In this document: one piece after another, positions 24,394 to 33,271 of the stretch | Position numbering within the stretch: the first letter of the stretch is position 1 | Layout: the number at the start of each line of letters is the position of its first letter | Assembly (NCBI RefSeq): GCF_001730225.1 | Contig: NZ_MIJE01000001.1 | Coordinates: forward strand, 372,001 to 436,000 | From: Desulfuribacillus alkaliarsenatis | Lineage (GTDB): Bacteria > Bacillota > Bacilli > Desulfuribacillales > Desulfuribacillaceae | Reading direction: 5' to 3' | DNA: 64,000 nt | Notes under the pieces: generated by a model | What the model was told of the DNA's origin: nothing | The model's database searches: none | What the model saw: only the letters and a program-made list of their open reading frames with translations | Program-made: the position numbers and the translations under genes

Positions 24394-24798
24394 ATGAGAG
24401 TTGTTGGAATTGATCATATTGGTATAGTGGTAAATGATATCGAGCAGTCAATCATCATGTATAAAACATTATTTGGTATTGAGCATATTAGAACAGTTAC
24501 TTTAACAGAACAAGGTACAAAGATTGCTATTTTACAAGGACACAACCTTAAAATTGAGTTACTCGAATCTGCAAATGAAAACAGTAAAATTGCTAAGTTT
24601 ATTAAAAGCAGAGGGACAGGTATGCATCACTTAGCGTTTCAGGTGGAGCATCTACAGGAATTTATCAGAAACATTGGAAAACAGGATATTAAAATAATTG
24701 ACGGTATAAAAAAAGGTGAAAATATGTGTGATATTGCGTTTATACATCCAAAACAAACGGAAAACGTTTTAATTGAACTATGTCAAAAACCAAGGTGA
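24394..24798 (+). CDS. mce: Methylmalonyl-CoA epimerase (VOC family)
   Basis: A 134-residue VOC/glyoxalase-fold protein that would interconvert (R)- and (S)-methylmalonyl-CoA. The metal-binding pattern is present: GIDHIGIVVNDIE at the N-terminus, E near KIELLES, GTGMHHLAFQVEH and NVLIELCQK. It corresponds to B. subtilis YqjC and is followed by a carboxyltransferase and an M20 peptidase in the same order as yqjC-yqjD-yqjE. The stop codon lies in the ribosome site of the next gene. Confidence 0.9.
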   Translation: MRVVGIDHIGIVVNDIEQSIIMYKTLFGIEHIRTVTLTEQGTKIAILQGHNLKIELLESANENSKIAKFIKSRGTGMHHLAFQVEHLQEFIRNIGKQDIKIIDGIKKGENMCDIAFIHPKQTENVLIELCQKPR

Positions 24799-24804
24799 GT
24801 AATT

Positions 24805-26208
24805 ATGGTGCGTATGGTAACGTCGGATAGGATTAAGATGCTGTTTGATGAGGGTAGCTTTATTGAGGTGCAAGCTGGTGTTGAGTCAAGGCTTTTATTA
24901 AGTAAAGATTACAACAATAATGGAGATGGCGTAGTAACTGGATTTGGTGAAATTAATGGCAGACGAGTATTTGTTTATTGTCAGGATTTTAATGTCTATG
25001 GTGGATCACTAGGGGAGATGCACGGTGCAAAAATTTACAATATCATGGACTTGGCGCTAAAAAGTAAAGCTCCAATCATAGGCCTAATAGATTCAGGCGG
25101 AGCTAGGATTCAGGAAGGAGTTCTAGCGCTTCACAGCTATGGAAAGATATTTAATAAAAATGTAGAATGTTCAGGATTAATTCCACAAATATCGGTTATT
25201 CTAGGTGCATGTGCAGGAGGGGCTGTTTATTCTCCAGCATTGACTGATTTTGTCTTCATGGTTGATGAAACAAGTCAAATGTTTATCACGGGTCCAAAGG
25301 TTTCACAGGCAGTTTCTGGAGAGTGTATCGATAGAGAATCATTGGGAGGTTCTGTTCTTCATTCAACACAAAGTGGAGTATGTCATGTTACTGCAGAGAC
25401 TGAGCAGCAAGTGTTCATTAAGGTAAGAGAGTTAATAAGCTTCCTACCACAAAACAGTTATCAAAAACCACCTAAGGGTAAAGTAATTTCCACTCTGGAA
25501 ACGTCTGAGACAATTGCTAGCAGTCTTCCAGGTGAAATACATAAGACGTATGATATAAAAGCCATTATAATGAGTTTGGTAGATGATAATAGCTTTTATG
25601 AGATACAAAAAGCATTTGCTAAAAATGTAGTTATAGGATTTGCTAGGATCGAAGGACACGTAGTAGCTATTGTAGCAAATCAGCCAAAAATTAAAGCTGG
25701 TGCAATAGATATTGATGCCGCAGATAAGATAGCGCGATTTGTACGATTTTGTGACTGTTTCAATGTACCAATAGTAACACTTGTGGATGTACCAGGATTT
25801 ATTCCAGGACTACAGCAAGAGACCTTAGGTATTATAAGGCATGGTGCTAAAATTTTGTATGCCTATGCTGAAGCTACAGTGACAAAAATTACGATTATTA
25901 TAAGAAAGGCATACGGTGGAGCTTATGTAGCGTTGAATAGCAAAAGTTTAGGGGCAGACTATGTAATGTCATGGCCAAACTCGGAAGTAGCCGTAATGGG
26001 TGTTAAGGGATTGCAGGCGCTGAAATCACAAAAATCACAAAGCTTACAATGCTCTAATGTAGAAACTAATAGTGCAGCAGCCTATGGAATGGTAGATGAG
26101 GTTATAGAGCCCAAACAAACTAGACAAAGGGTGTATGATATATTATTAATGTTAGAAAATAAAACTGAGCCACTAAAGGGGAAAAAGCATGGCAATATTC
26201 CGTTATAG
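24805..26208 (+). CDS. Acyl-CoA carboxylase carboxyltransferase (propionyl/methylmalonyl-CoA type)
   Basis: A 467-residue biotin-dependent carboxyltransferase. Family features include DSGGARIQEGV, GACAGGAVYSPALTDFVFM, VPGFIPGLQQE and KAYGGAYVALNSKSLGADYV. Such subunits transfer carboxyl groups between carboxybiotin and propionyl- or methylmalonyl-CoA. It is shorter than the usual 510 residues, lacking the N-terminal 25-30 residues (starts near SDRIKMLFDEGSF). No biotin carboxylase or biotin carrier is nearby, so its partners must lie elsewhere. The start has AAGGTGAG 6 bases upstream. Confidence 0.88.
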   Translation: MVRMVTSDRIKMLFDEGSFIEVQAGVESRLLLSKDYNNNGDGVVTGFGEINGRRVFVYCQDFNVYGGSLGEMHGAKIYNIMDLALKSKAPIIGLIDSGGARIQEGVLALHSYGKIFNKNVECSGLIPQISVILGACAGGAVYSPALTDFVFMVDETSQMFITGPKVSQAVSGECIDRESLGGSVLHSTQSGVCHVTAETEQQVFIKVRELISFLPQNSYQKPPKGKVISTLETSETIASSLPGEIHKTYDIKAIIMSLVDDNSFYEIQKAFAKNVVIGFARIEGHVVAIVANQPKIKAGAIDIDAADKIARFVRFCDCFNVPIVTLVDVPGFIPGLQQETLGIIRHGAKILYAYAEATVTKITIIIRKAYGGAYVALNSKSLGADYVMSWPNSEVAVMGVKGLQALKSQKSQSLQCSNVETNSAAAYGMVDEVIEPKQTRQRVYDILLMLENKTEPLKGKKHGNIPL

Positions 26209-26257
26209 TTAGCTTTTATGGTATGATTTGTATAATTTTAATTTATGGAGGACGACA

Positions 26258-27385
26258 ATGATTAACGAACAACGTTTGCTTGATGAATTTATTAAGTTAG
26301 TGCGAATTGATAGTGAAACAACTAAAGAAAGAGCGATTATCGATTATTTAAAAGACAAGTTAACTAAGCTAGGCACACAACCAATTGAAGATAACGCCCA
26401 TAAAGAAGCAGTGATTGGTGCAGGGAATCTTATTATCACTATCCCTGGCAGATATACAAAGAAAGTTACTGAGAACAAAAGACTATTATTCACAGCCCAT
26501 GTTGATACAGTCGCCCCAGGCGAGGGTATTGAACCAGTTATTAGGGACGGCTATATTTATTCAAACGGTACAACGATTTTAGGAGCCGATGATAAAGCTG
26601 GTGTCGCAGCAATATTAGAAATGCTACAAGTTATAAAGGAAAACAGTATTGACCACGGGCAAATACAAATAGTATTTACAGTTGGAGAAGAATGCGGGTT
26701 ATTAGGCTCGAAGCATATTGACAAAGAGCTTTTGCAATCTGACATGGGCATAGCTCTCGATAGTAATGGCAATGTTGGTAGAATTATTACTAGTGGTCCA
26801 GTTCAGTACTCATTGAATGCAACTATTACTGGGAAAGCGGCCCACGCAGGAGTTAACCCTGAAGCAGGAATTAGTGCAATAGAAATTGCAGCAGAGGCAA
26901 TAACGAAGATGAATTTAGGCAGAATAGATGAGGAAACAACAGCGAATATTGGAGTAATTCAAGGTGGTATTGCTACCAATGTTGTTTGTGAAACGCTTAC
27001 GCTTAAAGGAGAAGCACGAAGCTTAAATAGACAAAAAGCTATAAATCAAATTGGAGATATGAGGACCTCCTTAGAGGATGCTGTTAATAAGAGAGGTGCA
27101 GTAGCGAAGATTGATGTTAATGAAGAGTATCCTGAATTTTCGTTCGACAAAAATGATGATGAAATGAAGATAATTAAAAAAGCTATGGGTAACATAGGCG
27201 TTGTCCCTGAATGTGTTGGCAGCGGCGGTGGAAGTGACGCCAATATATTTAATGGTTATGGAATTAAAACTGTTAATCTCGGAATCGGTATGGAGAATAT
27301 TCACTCTGTTGATGAGCGCATCGCTATTGAGGAGTTAAACAAAATAGCTCGACTATTAGTAGAAATAGTTAAAGTCTGCAGTTAA
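26258..27385 (+). CDS. M20 family tripeptidase (PepT/YqjE-like)
   Basis: A 375-residue two-zinc aminopeptidase. Metal ligands appear in FTAHVDTVAPG (His), GADDKAG (bridging Asp), VGEECGLLGS (Glu pair), ALDSNG (Asp) and the C-terminal GIGMENIHSVDE (His). The dimerisation insert GKAAHAGVNPEAGISA is typical. The family cleaves N-terminal residues of small peptides in the cytosol. ATG 26258 follows TGGAGGA by 7 bases. It is the third gene of a yqjCDE-like cluster. Confidence 0.9.
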   Translation: MINEQRLLDEFIKLVRIDSETTKERAIIDYLKDKLTKLGTQPIEDNAHKEAVIGAGNLIITIPGRYTKKVTENKRLLFTAHVDTVAPGEGIEPVIRDGYIYSNGTTILGADDKAGVAAILEMLQVIKENSIDHGQIQIVFTVGEECGLLGSKHIDKELLQSDMGIALDSNGNVGRIITSGPVQYSLNATITGKAAHAGVNPEAGISAIEIAAEAITKMNLGRIDEETTANIGVIQGGIATNVVCETLTLKGEARSLNRQKAINQIGDMRTSLEDAVNKRGAVAKIDVNEEYPEFSFDKNDDEMKIIKKAMGNIGVVPECVGSGGGSDANIFNGYGIKTVNLGIGMENIHSVDERIAIEELNKIARLLVEIVKVCS

Positions 27386-27440
27386 TATATGTAGTATACA
27401 ATTTAGCGGTTAGAAAAAGTTAGTCGAGGGAGGCATACAT

Positions 27441-27968
27441 ATGGAAGAGAAACGCTTGGAGCGCCAGCAAGTTTTTGCAGGGAAAATTTTAGATGTATAT
27501 AAAGATACTGTGAGTTTGCCCAATGGAAATGTAGCAACTAGGGAGGTTGTAGAGCATGCAGGTGCTGTTGCAGTCTTAGCAATAGATGAGCAGGGACAAA
27601 TTGTAATGGTACGTCAATACCGTTATCCAATGCAGGAGGTAATGCTAGAAATACCTGCTGGAAAGCTAGAAGCTAATGAAGAGCCATTGGAGTGTGCAAA
27701 AAGAGAGCTAGAAGAGGAAACAGGTTATATTGCTGCAAACTGGGAAAAAATCTTTAGCTTATATACTTCACCAGGATTTGCTAATGAAGTAATTCATATA
27801 TTTTTAGCAAGGGATTTGCAATATGTTGGGTGTAATCCAGACGATGATGAATTTGTTGAAGCTTTTAAAGCATCTGTCGAAGTAACGATTGAAGATATTA
27901 ATAGTGGTATGATAAGGGATGCCAAAACAGTTTCTGCTGTGCTTTGGTGGAAATCTCAATTATCTTAG
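27441..27968 (+). CDS. nudF: ADP-ribose pyrophosphatase (NUDIX hydrolase)
   Basis: A 175-residue NUDIX enzyme with the full signature GKLEANEEPLECAKRELEEE... (residues about 74-96), preceded by MVRQYRYPMQEVMLEIPAG, the ADP-ribose-specific lead. It hydrolyses ADP-ribose to AMP and ribose-5-phosphate. B. subtilis NudF (YqkG) sits in the same place upstream of spoIIM. Its stop codon lies in a 15-bp palindrome (27965-27979). Confidence 0.92.
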   Translation: MEEKRLERQQVFAGKILDVYKDTVSLPNGNVATREVVEHAGAVAVLAIDEQGQIVMVRQYRYPMQEVMLEIPAGKLEANEEPLECAKRELEEETGYIAANWEKIFSLYTSPGFANEVIHIFLARDLQYVGCNPDDDEFVEAFKASVEVTIEDINSGMIRDAKTVSAVLWWKSQLS

Positions 27969-27979
27969 CATAATGCTAA

Positions 27980-28014
27980 CCCCTCTCTCATAAACATCAG
28001 ATAACAGGGAGGGG
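27980..28014 (+). promoter_or_regulatory. Hairpin that hides the spoIIM ribosome site
   Basis: CCCCTCTC (27980-27987) pairs with GGGAGGGG (28007-28014) over 8 bp with one G-U. The 3' arm is the spoIIM Shine-Dalgarno sequence, 7 bases before the ATG. A 15-bp palindrome TTAGCAT-A-ATGCTAA (27965-27979) lies just upstream. It may limit translation. Confidence 0.5.
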
Positions 28015-28021
28015 ACAAACT

Positions 28022-28636
28022 ATGATTCAACGGTTATGGTTAGAAATACAAAAATTTATCGCAAACCACTTATTACTAGTTGTTTTCTTAACGGTCTTAT
28101 TTGCCATAAGCGTAGCTTTTGGAGCTATTGTAGTACAAGCTTTACAAACAAACCAAAAGAATGAGCTATACATGTATATCAATAATTTTTTATTGTACCT
28201 AGGACAGGAGCCATTGTCTCCGAAGTTGATACTCTGGGAGTCCCTTAGTCAAAATCTTAAATACTTAGGGATACTATGGGTCTTGGGCTTATCTGTAATC
28301 GGTCTCCCAGTAATTATTGTTATGATATTTGCTAAAGGCTTTTCTTTAGGTTTTACAGTTGCGTTTTTAATTGATCAGTACGCTGGTAAAGGTCTTCAGC
28401 TAGCTATAGCTGCAATTTTCCCTCAGAATCTTATACTTGTACCAGTTACATTATTTGTTGGTGTAGCTGGTATTGTATTCTCTATGCAGTTAATTCAGAA
28501 TAGGATATTACAGTCTGGCGAGTCGCTATTTAATAAATTTATTAATTACTTATTTATCATCATAGTAAGCATAATTTTAGTAATTATTGCATCTTTTTAT
28601 GAAGCTTATATTGCGCCATATTTTTATTCCCTATGA
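28022..28636 (+). CDS. spoIIM: Stage II sporulation protein M
   Basis: SpoIIM is a polytopic membrane protein of the SpoIID-SpoIIM-SpoIIP complex that remodels septal peptidoglycan and drives engulfment. The 204 residues contain four to five hydrophobic segments (about 15-42, 78-105, 118-145 and 175-195). The family pattern LLVVFLTVLFAISVAFGAIV...NNFLLYL and IFPQNLILVPVTLFVGVAG is present. It follows nudF and precedes fur, as in B. subtilis. Confidence 0.93.
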   Translation: MIQRLWLEIQKFIANHLLLVVFLTVLFAISVAFGAIVVQALQTNQKNELYMYINNFLLYLGQEPLSPKLILWESLSQNLKYLGILWVLGLSVIGLPVIIVMIFAKGFSLGFTVAFLIDQYAGKGLQLAIAAIFPQNLILVPVTLFVGVAGIVFSMQLIQNRILQSGESLFNKFINYLFIIIVSIILVIIASFYEAYIAPYFYSL

Positions 28637-28655
28637 CTATTACATAATGAACTGT

Positions 28656-28684
28656 TTGAGTTATTCCCAAAAATAGTTTATAAT
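28656..28684 (+). promoter_or_regulatory. Sigma-A promoter of fur
   Basis: TTGAGT (28656-28661), 17 bp, perfect TATAAT (28679-28684). The leader that follows can form an ATAAGC/GCTTAT hairpin before the ribosome site. Confidence 0.7.
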
Positions 28685-28744
28685 GTTACATAAATAAGCG
28701 GCTTTATACATATATGTGTGCTTATGCTGACAGGGGGGAAGGTC

Positions 28745-29212
28745 TTGGAGAGTAAGTTAAATGACATAAGAAAGCAATTACAAGAGGATGGTTATAAGCT
28801 AACACCACAGAGGGAAGCAACGGTAAAGATTCTATTAGAAAACAAGGACCATCTTAGTGCTGAGGATATATATATGCTTGTTAAGGACAAAGCTCCAGAT
28901 ATAGGGTTAGCGACGGTTTATCGTACTTTAGAATTGCTAAGTGAGCTAAGGATTGTACATAAACTGAACTTTGGTGATGGTTTAGCTAGATATGAGCTAA
29001 CTAAAGATGATGAGGAGCATCATCATCATCATCTTGTTTGTCTAGATTGTGGTAAACTAGAAGAATTTGAGGATGACCTTCTTGGAGACATAGAAGAAAA
29101 AATAGAAAAAACTAAGAAATTCAATATAATAGATCATCGCTTAAGTTTTTTTGGATACTGTAGTGAATGTAACGAAAAGGGACAAGCTTCTAAAAAAAAG
29201 ACAAACATATAG
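28745..29212 (+). CDS. fur: Fur family metal-responsive repressor
   Basis: A 155-residue winged-helix regulator. The DNA-binding half has YKLTPQREATVKILLENKDHLSAEDIYML and GLATVYRTLELLSEL. The dimerisation half has the His-rich metal site EEHHHHHLVCLDCGK and a second zinc pair CSECN. Iron-bound Fur represses iron uptake; location downstream of spoIIM supports Fur rather than PerR or Zur. TTG 28745 is chosen because GGGGGAAGG lies just upstream; an upstream ATG frame start (28718) precedes the ribosome site. Confidence 0.9.
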   Translation: MESKLNDIRKQLQEDGYKLTPQREATVKILLENKDHLSAEDIYMLVKDKAPDIGLATVYRTLELLSELRIVHKLNFGDGLARYELTKDDEEHHHHHLVCLDCGKLEEFEDDLLGDIEEKIEKTKKFNIIDHRLSFFGYCSECNEKGQASKKKTNI

Positions 29213-29249
29213 TAAGAACAAAATTAGATATACGTAAGGTTGATATAAG

Positions 29250-29297
29250 AAGCGCCAGTGTTAGATTATAATTTTCTAACTATGGCGCTTTCGTTTT
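29250..29297. terminator. Terminator between fur and the cytochrome gene
   Basis: A two-part stem AGCGCCA-GTTAGA with TCTAAC-TGGCGCT (29251-29289) is followed by TTCGTTTTT. It lies between convergent genes and may serve both. Confidence 0.7.
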
Positions 29298-29321
29298 TAA
29301 ATCTTATCTTTAATTATTCAA

Positions 29322-29765
29322 TTACTGCGCTTTTTTATATAGCTCAGTTAAATATAATGAAATAATCTTAATCTCTTCATCAGATAGAACGAATCCATAT
29401 ACAGGCATCTCGCCTCTGCCATTCTTCACTACGCTAGTTATGTTATCTTGTCCAAGACGCTTTACTACTTCATTTAGTGATAATAAATCTAAGTCACCGT
29501 CCATATTAGTTGTGTGGCAAAAAATACAATTCTTTTTATATAATGCTTCACCTGTAAGGTAACGTTCCTCAGATGCGTAATCCTTTAGACAGAACTTAGA
29601 TGAATTGAATTCCATAATATCTACTGCACTGCTTTTGTATACGGGATAAAAGTTATTTCCTGCAAATTGATAAATAGAGCTAGAAGACAAATAACCTCCA
29701 ACATAGAGAAGAACTGCTATTCCTAATGAACTGATAATCAATAAAGACAAACTTTTTTTAAACAA
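29322..29765 (-). CDS. Membrane-anchored c-type cytochrome
   Basis: A 147-residue class I cytochrome c. The N-terminal helix (about residues 3-27, SLSLLIISSLGIAVLLYV) anchors it outside the membrane. Heme attaches at C80-x2-C83-H84 (NCIFCHT), and M120 in RGEMPVYGF is the likely sixth ligand. It indicates a respiratory chain, in line with resDE nearby. I prefer TTG at 29765 because AGGTGA lies 5-6 bases upstream; an ATG at 29798 lacks a ribosome site. Confidence 0.85.
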   Translation of the reverse strand: MFKKSLSLLIISSLGIAVLLYVGGYLSSSSIYQFAGNNFYPVYKSSAVDIMEFNSSKFCLKDYASEERYLTGEALYKKNCIFCHTTNMDGDLDLLSLNEVVKRLGQDNITSVVKNGRGEMPVYGFVLSDEEIKIISLYLTELYKKAQ

Positions 29766-29932
29766 AAAAATCACCTGTCTTTCTATTGTTACAATCATTT
29801 TACAAAAATTAAATAAAGCTGTAAATGATTATGAACTAGAAATCATAATTAAAAGCTTCTTTTAAATTCTTCTATAATTACTTGTCTATGAATATAGTTT
29901 ATGAAAGGATAATTGGGGAAGGGTTTTTCACG

Positions 29933-30169
29933 ATGAATTCGATATATAAACAATTTATAAAAGATACAATCATTTTCTTTGTGATATTTTTGATTTTAAC
30001 TTTTCTAATTTATACCGTACTAGATATAACTATTAATATCTTAATGCCGTATGATCAATATGAAGAGCCTATTGGTCGTGCAGTTAAGGTGATTTCTTAC
30101 GAAGATTCAGAAGAAACCATGAGTAGAATAATACATCATTGGTTGTTTTTTTTAGAGTTTGGTGAGTAA
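29933..30169 (+). CDS. Small membrane protein, YqzK-like (DUF4227)
   Basis: A 78-residue protein with one long membrane helix (about residues 10-35, DTIIFFVIFLILTFLIYTVLD) and a short acidic C-terminal tail. B. subtilis has yqzK, a DUF4227 gene, at this position between fur and xerD, and the size and layout agree. Function is unknown. ATG 29933 has GGAAGGG about 10 bases upstream; the longer frame start at 29882 has none. Confidence 0.75.
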   Translation: MNSIYKQFIKDTIIFFVIFLILTFLIYTVLDITINILMPYDQYEEPIGRAVKVISYEDSEETMSRIIHHWLFFLEFGE

Positions 30170-30205
30170 CTAATATATTTATAAATAATTTTACTTAAGA
30201 AAAAA

Positions 30206-30232
30206 GCAGGAATATTGATATATTTGTTGAAA
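30206..30232 (+). promoter_or_regulatory. Sigma-H-like promoter upstream of xerD
   Basis: GCAGGAATA (30206-30214), 11 bp, GTTGAAA (30226-30232) matches RnAGGAwww-N11/12-RnnGAAT with a single mismatch. It nearly duplicates the boxes in front of spo0A and spoIIAA. Confidence 0.55.
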
Positions 30233-30295
30233 ATTATTTTAAAGGACAAAAATTAGAGATATAAACTTGTGAGTATTCGAATTAGGTAAAGGAGT

Positions 30296-31207
30296 ATGAA
30301 GATGGCAACTTGTTACAAGAAAGAAATAGATATTTGTGTTGAAAAATTCTTTCGCTATTTATCAGAAGAGAGGAAGCTGTCCAAAAACACAATAGACTCC
30401 TATAATCGCGATATCAAACAATATATTGCACATGCATCGGGGCATACATCTGAGGATTACTGGAAAGAGAAAGTATCTGTAGTAAATTATTTGCGGATGC
30501 TGCAGCAAAAGGGAAGAGCTGCAGCGACAATACATAGAAGCGTGGTATCTTTAAGGGCTTTTTTTCAATTTTTAGTTCGTAATGAGTTTGTTTGCAGTGA
30601 CCCGATAGACGATTTTCAATCGCCTAAAATCGAAAAGAAAATGCCAATGACTTTAACTATAGAAGAAATAGATACAATTCTATCTAAACCTGATATCAGA
30701 ACACCGATTGGTATTAGAGACAAAGCAATGCTGGAATTATTATATGCTTCAGGTATCAAGGTCTCAGAGTTAGTATCTTTAAATAATTTAGATATCAATT
30801 TAGAGTCAGGTTATATCTTCTGTAGGAATTCGGGTAAGGAAAGGGTTATACCGATTGGGAAAAGCGCAGCAGAGGCTATAAAGCTATATGAACGTGAGCG
30901 TTTAGAGCACTTTATTAGAAGTATGGATGTTGATGCATTTTTTCTTAATAATCATGGACAGCGTCTTTCACGACAAGGATTCTGGAAAATTTTGAAGAAA
31001 TATTGTGAAAGTGCAAATATTAATAAAGAAATTAGTCCTCACACCCTACGTCATTCTTTCGCCAGCCATCTAATAGAGCGTGGAGCAGATATTCATGCAG
31101 TCAAAGAAATGCTTGGACACACTGACATAGCGTCTACGCAAGTATACAAACCAGAGTTAAAACGGAAACTAAAAGAAGTGTATAGCAGTCATCATCCCCG
31201 AGCATAA
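30296..31207 (+). CDS. xerD: Tyrosine recombinase XerD (atypical active site)
   Basis: XerD acts with XerC at dif to resolve chromosome dimers. The 303-residue protein has the SAM-like N-terminal domain and the catalytic domain. K181 ([10 protein letters not shown]), H249 and R252 ([11 protein letters not shown]), H275 (MLGHTDI) and Y284 (TQVY) are present. The first catalytic Arg, normally in YATGLRVSEL, is replaced by Lys (K155 in [10 protein letters not shown], codon AAG at 30758-30760). The usual THV after the tyrosine is KPE. deoB and punA follow, as in B. subtilis. Confidence 0.9.
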   Translation: MKMATCYKKEIDICVEKFFRYLSEERKLSKNTIDSYNRDIKQYIAHASGHTSEDYWKEKVSVVNYLRMLQQKGRAAATIHRSVVSLRAFFQFLVRNEFVCSDPIDDFQSPKIEKKMPMTLTIEEIDTILSKPDIRTPIGIRDKAMLELLYASGIKVSELVSLNNLDINLESGYIFCRNSGKERVIPIGKSAAEAIKLYERERLEHFIRSMDVDAFFLNNHGQRLSRQGFWKILKKYCESANINKEISPHTLRHSFASHLIERGADIHAVKEMLGHTDIASTQVYKPELKRKLKEVYSSHHPRA

Positions 31208-31238
31208 TCTTGGGGATGTATTATTTGGAGGAGTATAC

Positions 31239-32411
31239 ATGAATAATTATAAACGCGTAATTCTTTTAATACTGGATAGTGTAGGAGTTGGAGAGCTACC
31301 AGATGCAGAGCAATATGGTGATAAAGGCGCTAATACGGTGGGTAATGTTGCTGAGTTTTGCAATGGTTTGACCTTGCCGAACCTCCAGGAAATGGGATTA
31401 GGCAATATTATTGACATTAAAGGTGTTGATCCTGTAGAGAAGCCAACCGCTCATTATGGTAAGATGGCAGAGGCTTCGGCAGGTAAGGATACTACAACGG
31501 GTCATTGGGAGCTAGCTGGCTTGCAGCTAGAATCGCCGTTTCGTACATATCCTAATGGTTTTCCAAATGAAATTATCAACAAATTCCAAGCAAAAATAGG
31601 TAGAGAGGTTATAGGGAACATACCTGCAAGTGGAACTAAAATAATTGAGGATTATGGTGACGAGCATCTTAGAACAGGAAAGCCAATTGTTTATACATCA
31701 GCAGATAGTGTGTTTCAAATTGCAGCACATGAGCAGGTTATCCCATTAGACGAATTATATACAATTTGTCAGATAGCTAGGGAAATGCTACATGGAGAGC
31801 ATGCAGTTGCTCGAGTTATAGCTAGGCCGTTTATTGGTAGTCCTGGTTCTTTTGAGAGAACAACTAATCGAAAGGACTACTCTGTCTCCCCACCAGATAA
31901 AACTGTGTTAGATAATCTTATAGCTGCCGATAGAAAGGTATTAGGTATAGGTAAAATTTCAGATATCTTTAACTGTCAAGGGATTACTAGTAGTATAAAA
32001 ACAAAAAGTAATCTAGAAGGGCTTCAAATATTAGAAAAGCAGTTGGCTGAATTTACTGCAGATTTAGTGTTTGCTAATCTGGTGGATTTTGACATGCTGT
32101 ACGGGCATCGCAACGACCCAGTAGGATACGCTAATGCACTTAAAGAAGTAGATGCGTATCTGCCAAAAATATTAAATAGTCTACAGGATACAGATTTATT
32201 AATTATTACTGCTGACCATGGATGTGATCCAACTATGGTTAGTACAGATCATTCTAGAGAGTATGTACCGTTACTTGCTTACCATAACTCGATTAAGCAA
32301 GGTAGTTCATTAGGTGTAAGGGCAACATTTGTCGATGTAGCGGCAACGATTGCTGAAGCATTAAATGTGAATCCAACAAAGAATGGAACAAGTTTCTTAC
32401 ATTACATGTAA
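31239..32411 (+). CDS. deoB: Phosphopentomutase
   Basis: DeoB interconverts ribose/deoxyribose 1- and 5-phosphates, linking nucleoside phosphorylases to the pentose pool. This alkaline-phosphatase-superfamily protein has 390 residues and shows the metal site [14 protein letters not shown], the phosphorylated Thr in [20 protein letters not shown], and the distal ligands [13 protein letters not shown] and [26 protein letters not shown] precedes the ATG. It forms an operon with punA and pdp. Confidence 0.96.
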   Translation: MNNYKRVILLILDSVGVGELPDAEQYGDKGANTVGNVAEFCNGLTLPNLQEMGLGNIIDIKGVDPVEKPTAHYGKMAEASAGKDTTTGHWELAGLQLESPFRTYPNGFPNEIINKFQAKIGREVIGNIPASGTKIIEDYGDEHLRTGKPIVYTSADSVFQIAAHEQVIPLDELYTICQIAREMLHGEHAVARVIARPFIGSPGSFERTTNRKDYSVSPPDKTVLDNLIAADRKVLGIGKISDIFNCQGITSSIKTKSNLEGLQILEKQLAEFTADLVFANLVDFDMLYGHRNDPVGYANALKEVDAYLPKILNSLQDTDLLIITADHGCDPTMVSTDHSREYVPLLAYHNSIKQGSSLGVRATFVDVAATIAEALNVNPTKNGTSFLHYM

Positions 32412-32430
32412 TAATAACAGGAGGATAACT

Positions 32431-33249
32431 ATGAATAGCTTTACCATTAAACTACAGGAAGCAGCTAGGTATATAGAAGAACGTATTGCAAAAAAACCAG
32501 ACATAGGTTTAGTCTTAGGTTCTGGTTTAGGTGAGCTAGCAGAACGTATCGATGGAGTTAGAATTTCTTATAGTGAAATCCCTAGCTTTCCAGAATCTAC
32601 TGTAGAAGGGCATAAGGGTCAGCTTGTTATTGGGGAATTAGAGGGAAAGCAAGTGGTGGCAATGCAGGGAAGGTTCCATTTTTATGAAGGCTATTGCATA
32701 CAAAATGTTGTATTCCCAATCCGCGTCTTAAAGCTGCTAGGAATAACGAAGTTAATTGTTACAAATGCTGCAGGAGGAGTAAATACAGGTCTTCAACCAG
32801 GTGACTTAATGCTGATTACTGATCACATCAATCTTTCAGGGGAGAATCCTTTAATAGGACCGAATCTCGAGGAGTTTGGACCGCGTTTTCCAGATATGTC
32901 ATCTGCATACTCTAAAGGTCTGCGTAAAAAAGCACTAGAGATAGCTAATAATCAAGGGTATACCATGAAAGAAGGTGTCTATGCGGCAATGTCTGGTCCA
33001 AGCTATGAGACTCCAGCAGAGGTACGTATGCTAAGAACTTTAGGAGTCGACGCAGTAGGTATGTCCACTGCGCCAGAGGTAATTACAGCAGTCCATACTG
33101 GTATTGAAGTGCTAGGTATATCATGCATATCTAACATGGCCGCTGGTATCTTAGAACAGCCATTGACCCATGATGAGGTAATTGAAACAACGGAAAAAGT
33201 TAAACAAAAGTTTGCAGGTATTGTACTAGGTGTAATTAAAGATATATAA
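32431..33249 (+). CDS. punA: Purine nucleoside phosphorylase (trimeric type)
   Basis: This 272-residue enzyme cleaves inosine/guanosine with phosphate to base and (deoxy)ribose-1-phosphate. Diagnostic segments are VLGSGLGELAERI, the phosphate/base region GRFHFYEGY, TNAAGGVN, SGPSYETPAEVRMLRTLG and DAVGMSTAPEVI. ATG 32431 is placed by CAGGAGGA 7-8 bases upstream; the frame extends back into deoB without a better start. Confidence 0.95.
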   Translation: MNSFTIKLQEAARYIEERIAKKPDIGLVLGSGLGELAERIDGVRISYSEIPSFPESTVEGHKGQLVIGELEGKQVVAMQGRFHFYEGYCIQNVVFPIRVLKLLGITKLIVTNAAGGVNTGLQPGDLMLITDHINLSGENPLIGPNLEEFGPRFPDMSSAYSKGLRKKALEIANNQGYTMKEGVYAAMSGPSYETPAEVRMLRTLGVDAVGMSTAPEVITAVHTGIEVLGISCISNMAAGILEQPLTHDEVIETTEKVKQKFAGIVLGVIKDI

Positions 33250-33271
33250 TCCATAGGTGGGTGTATAGAGG

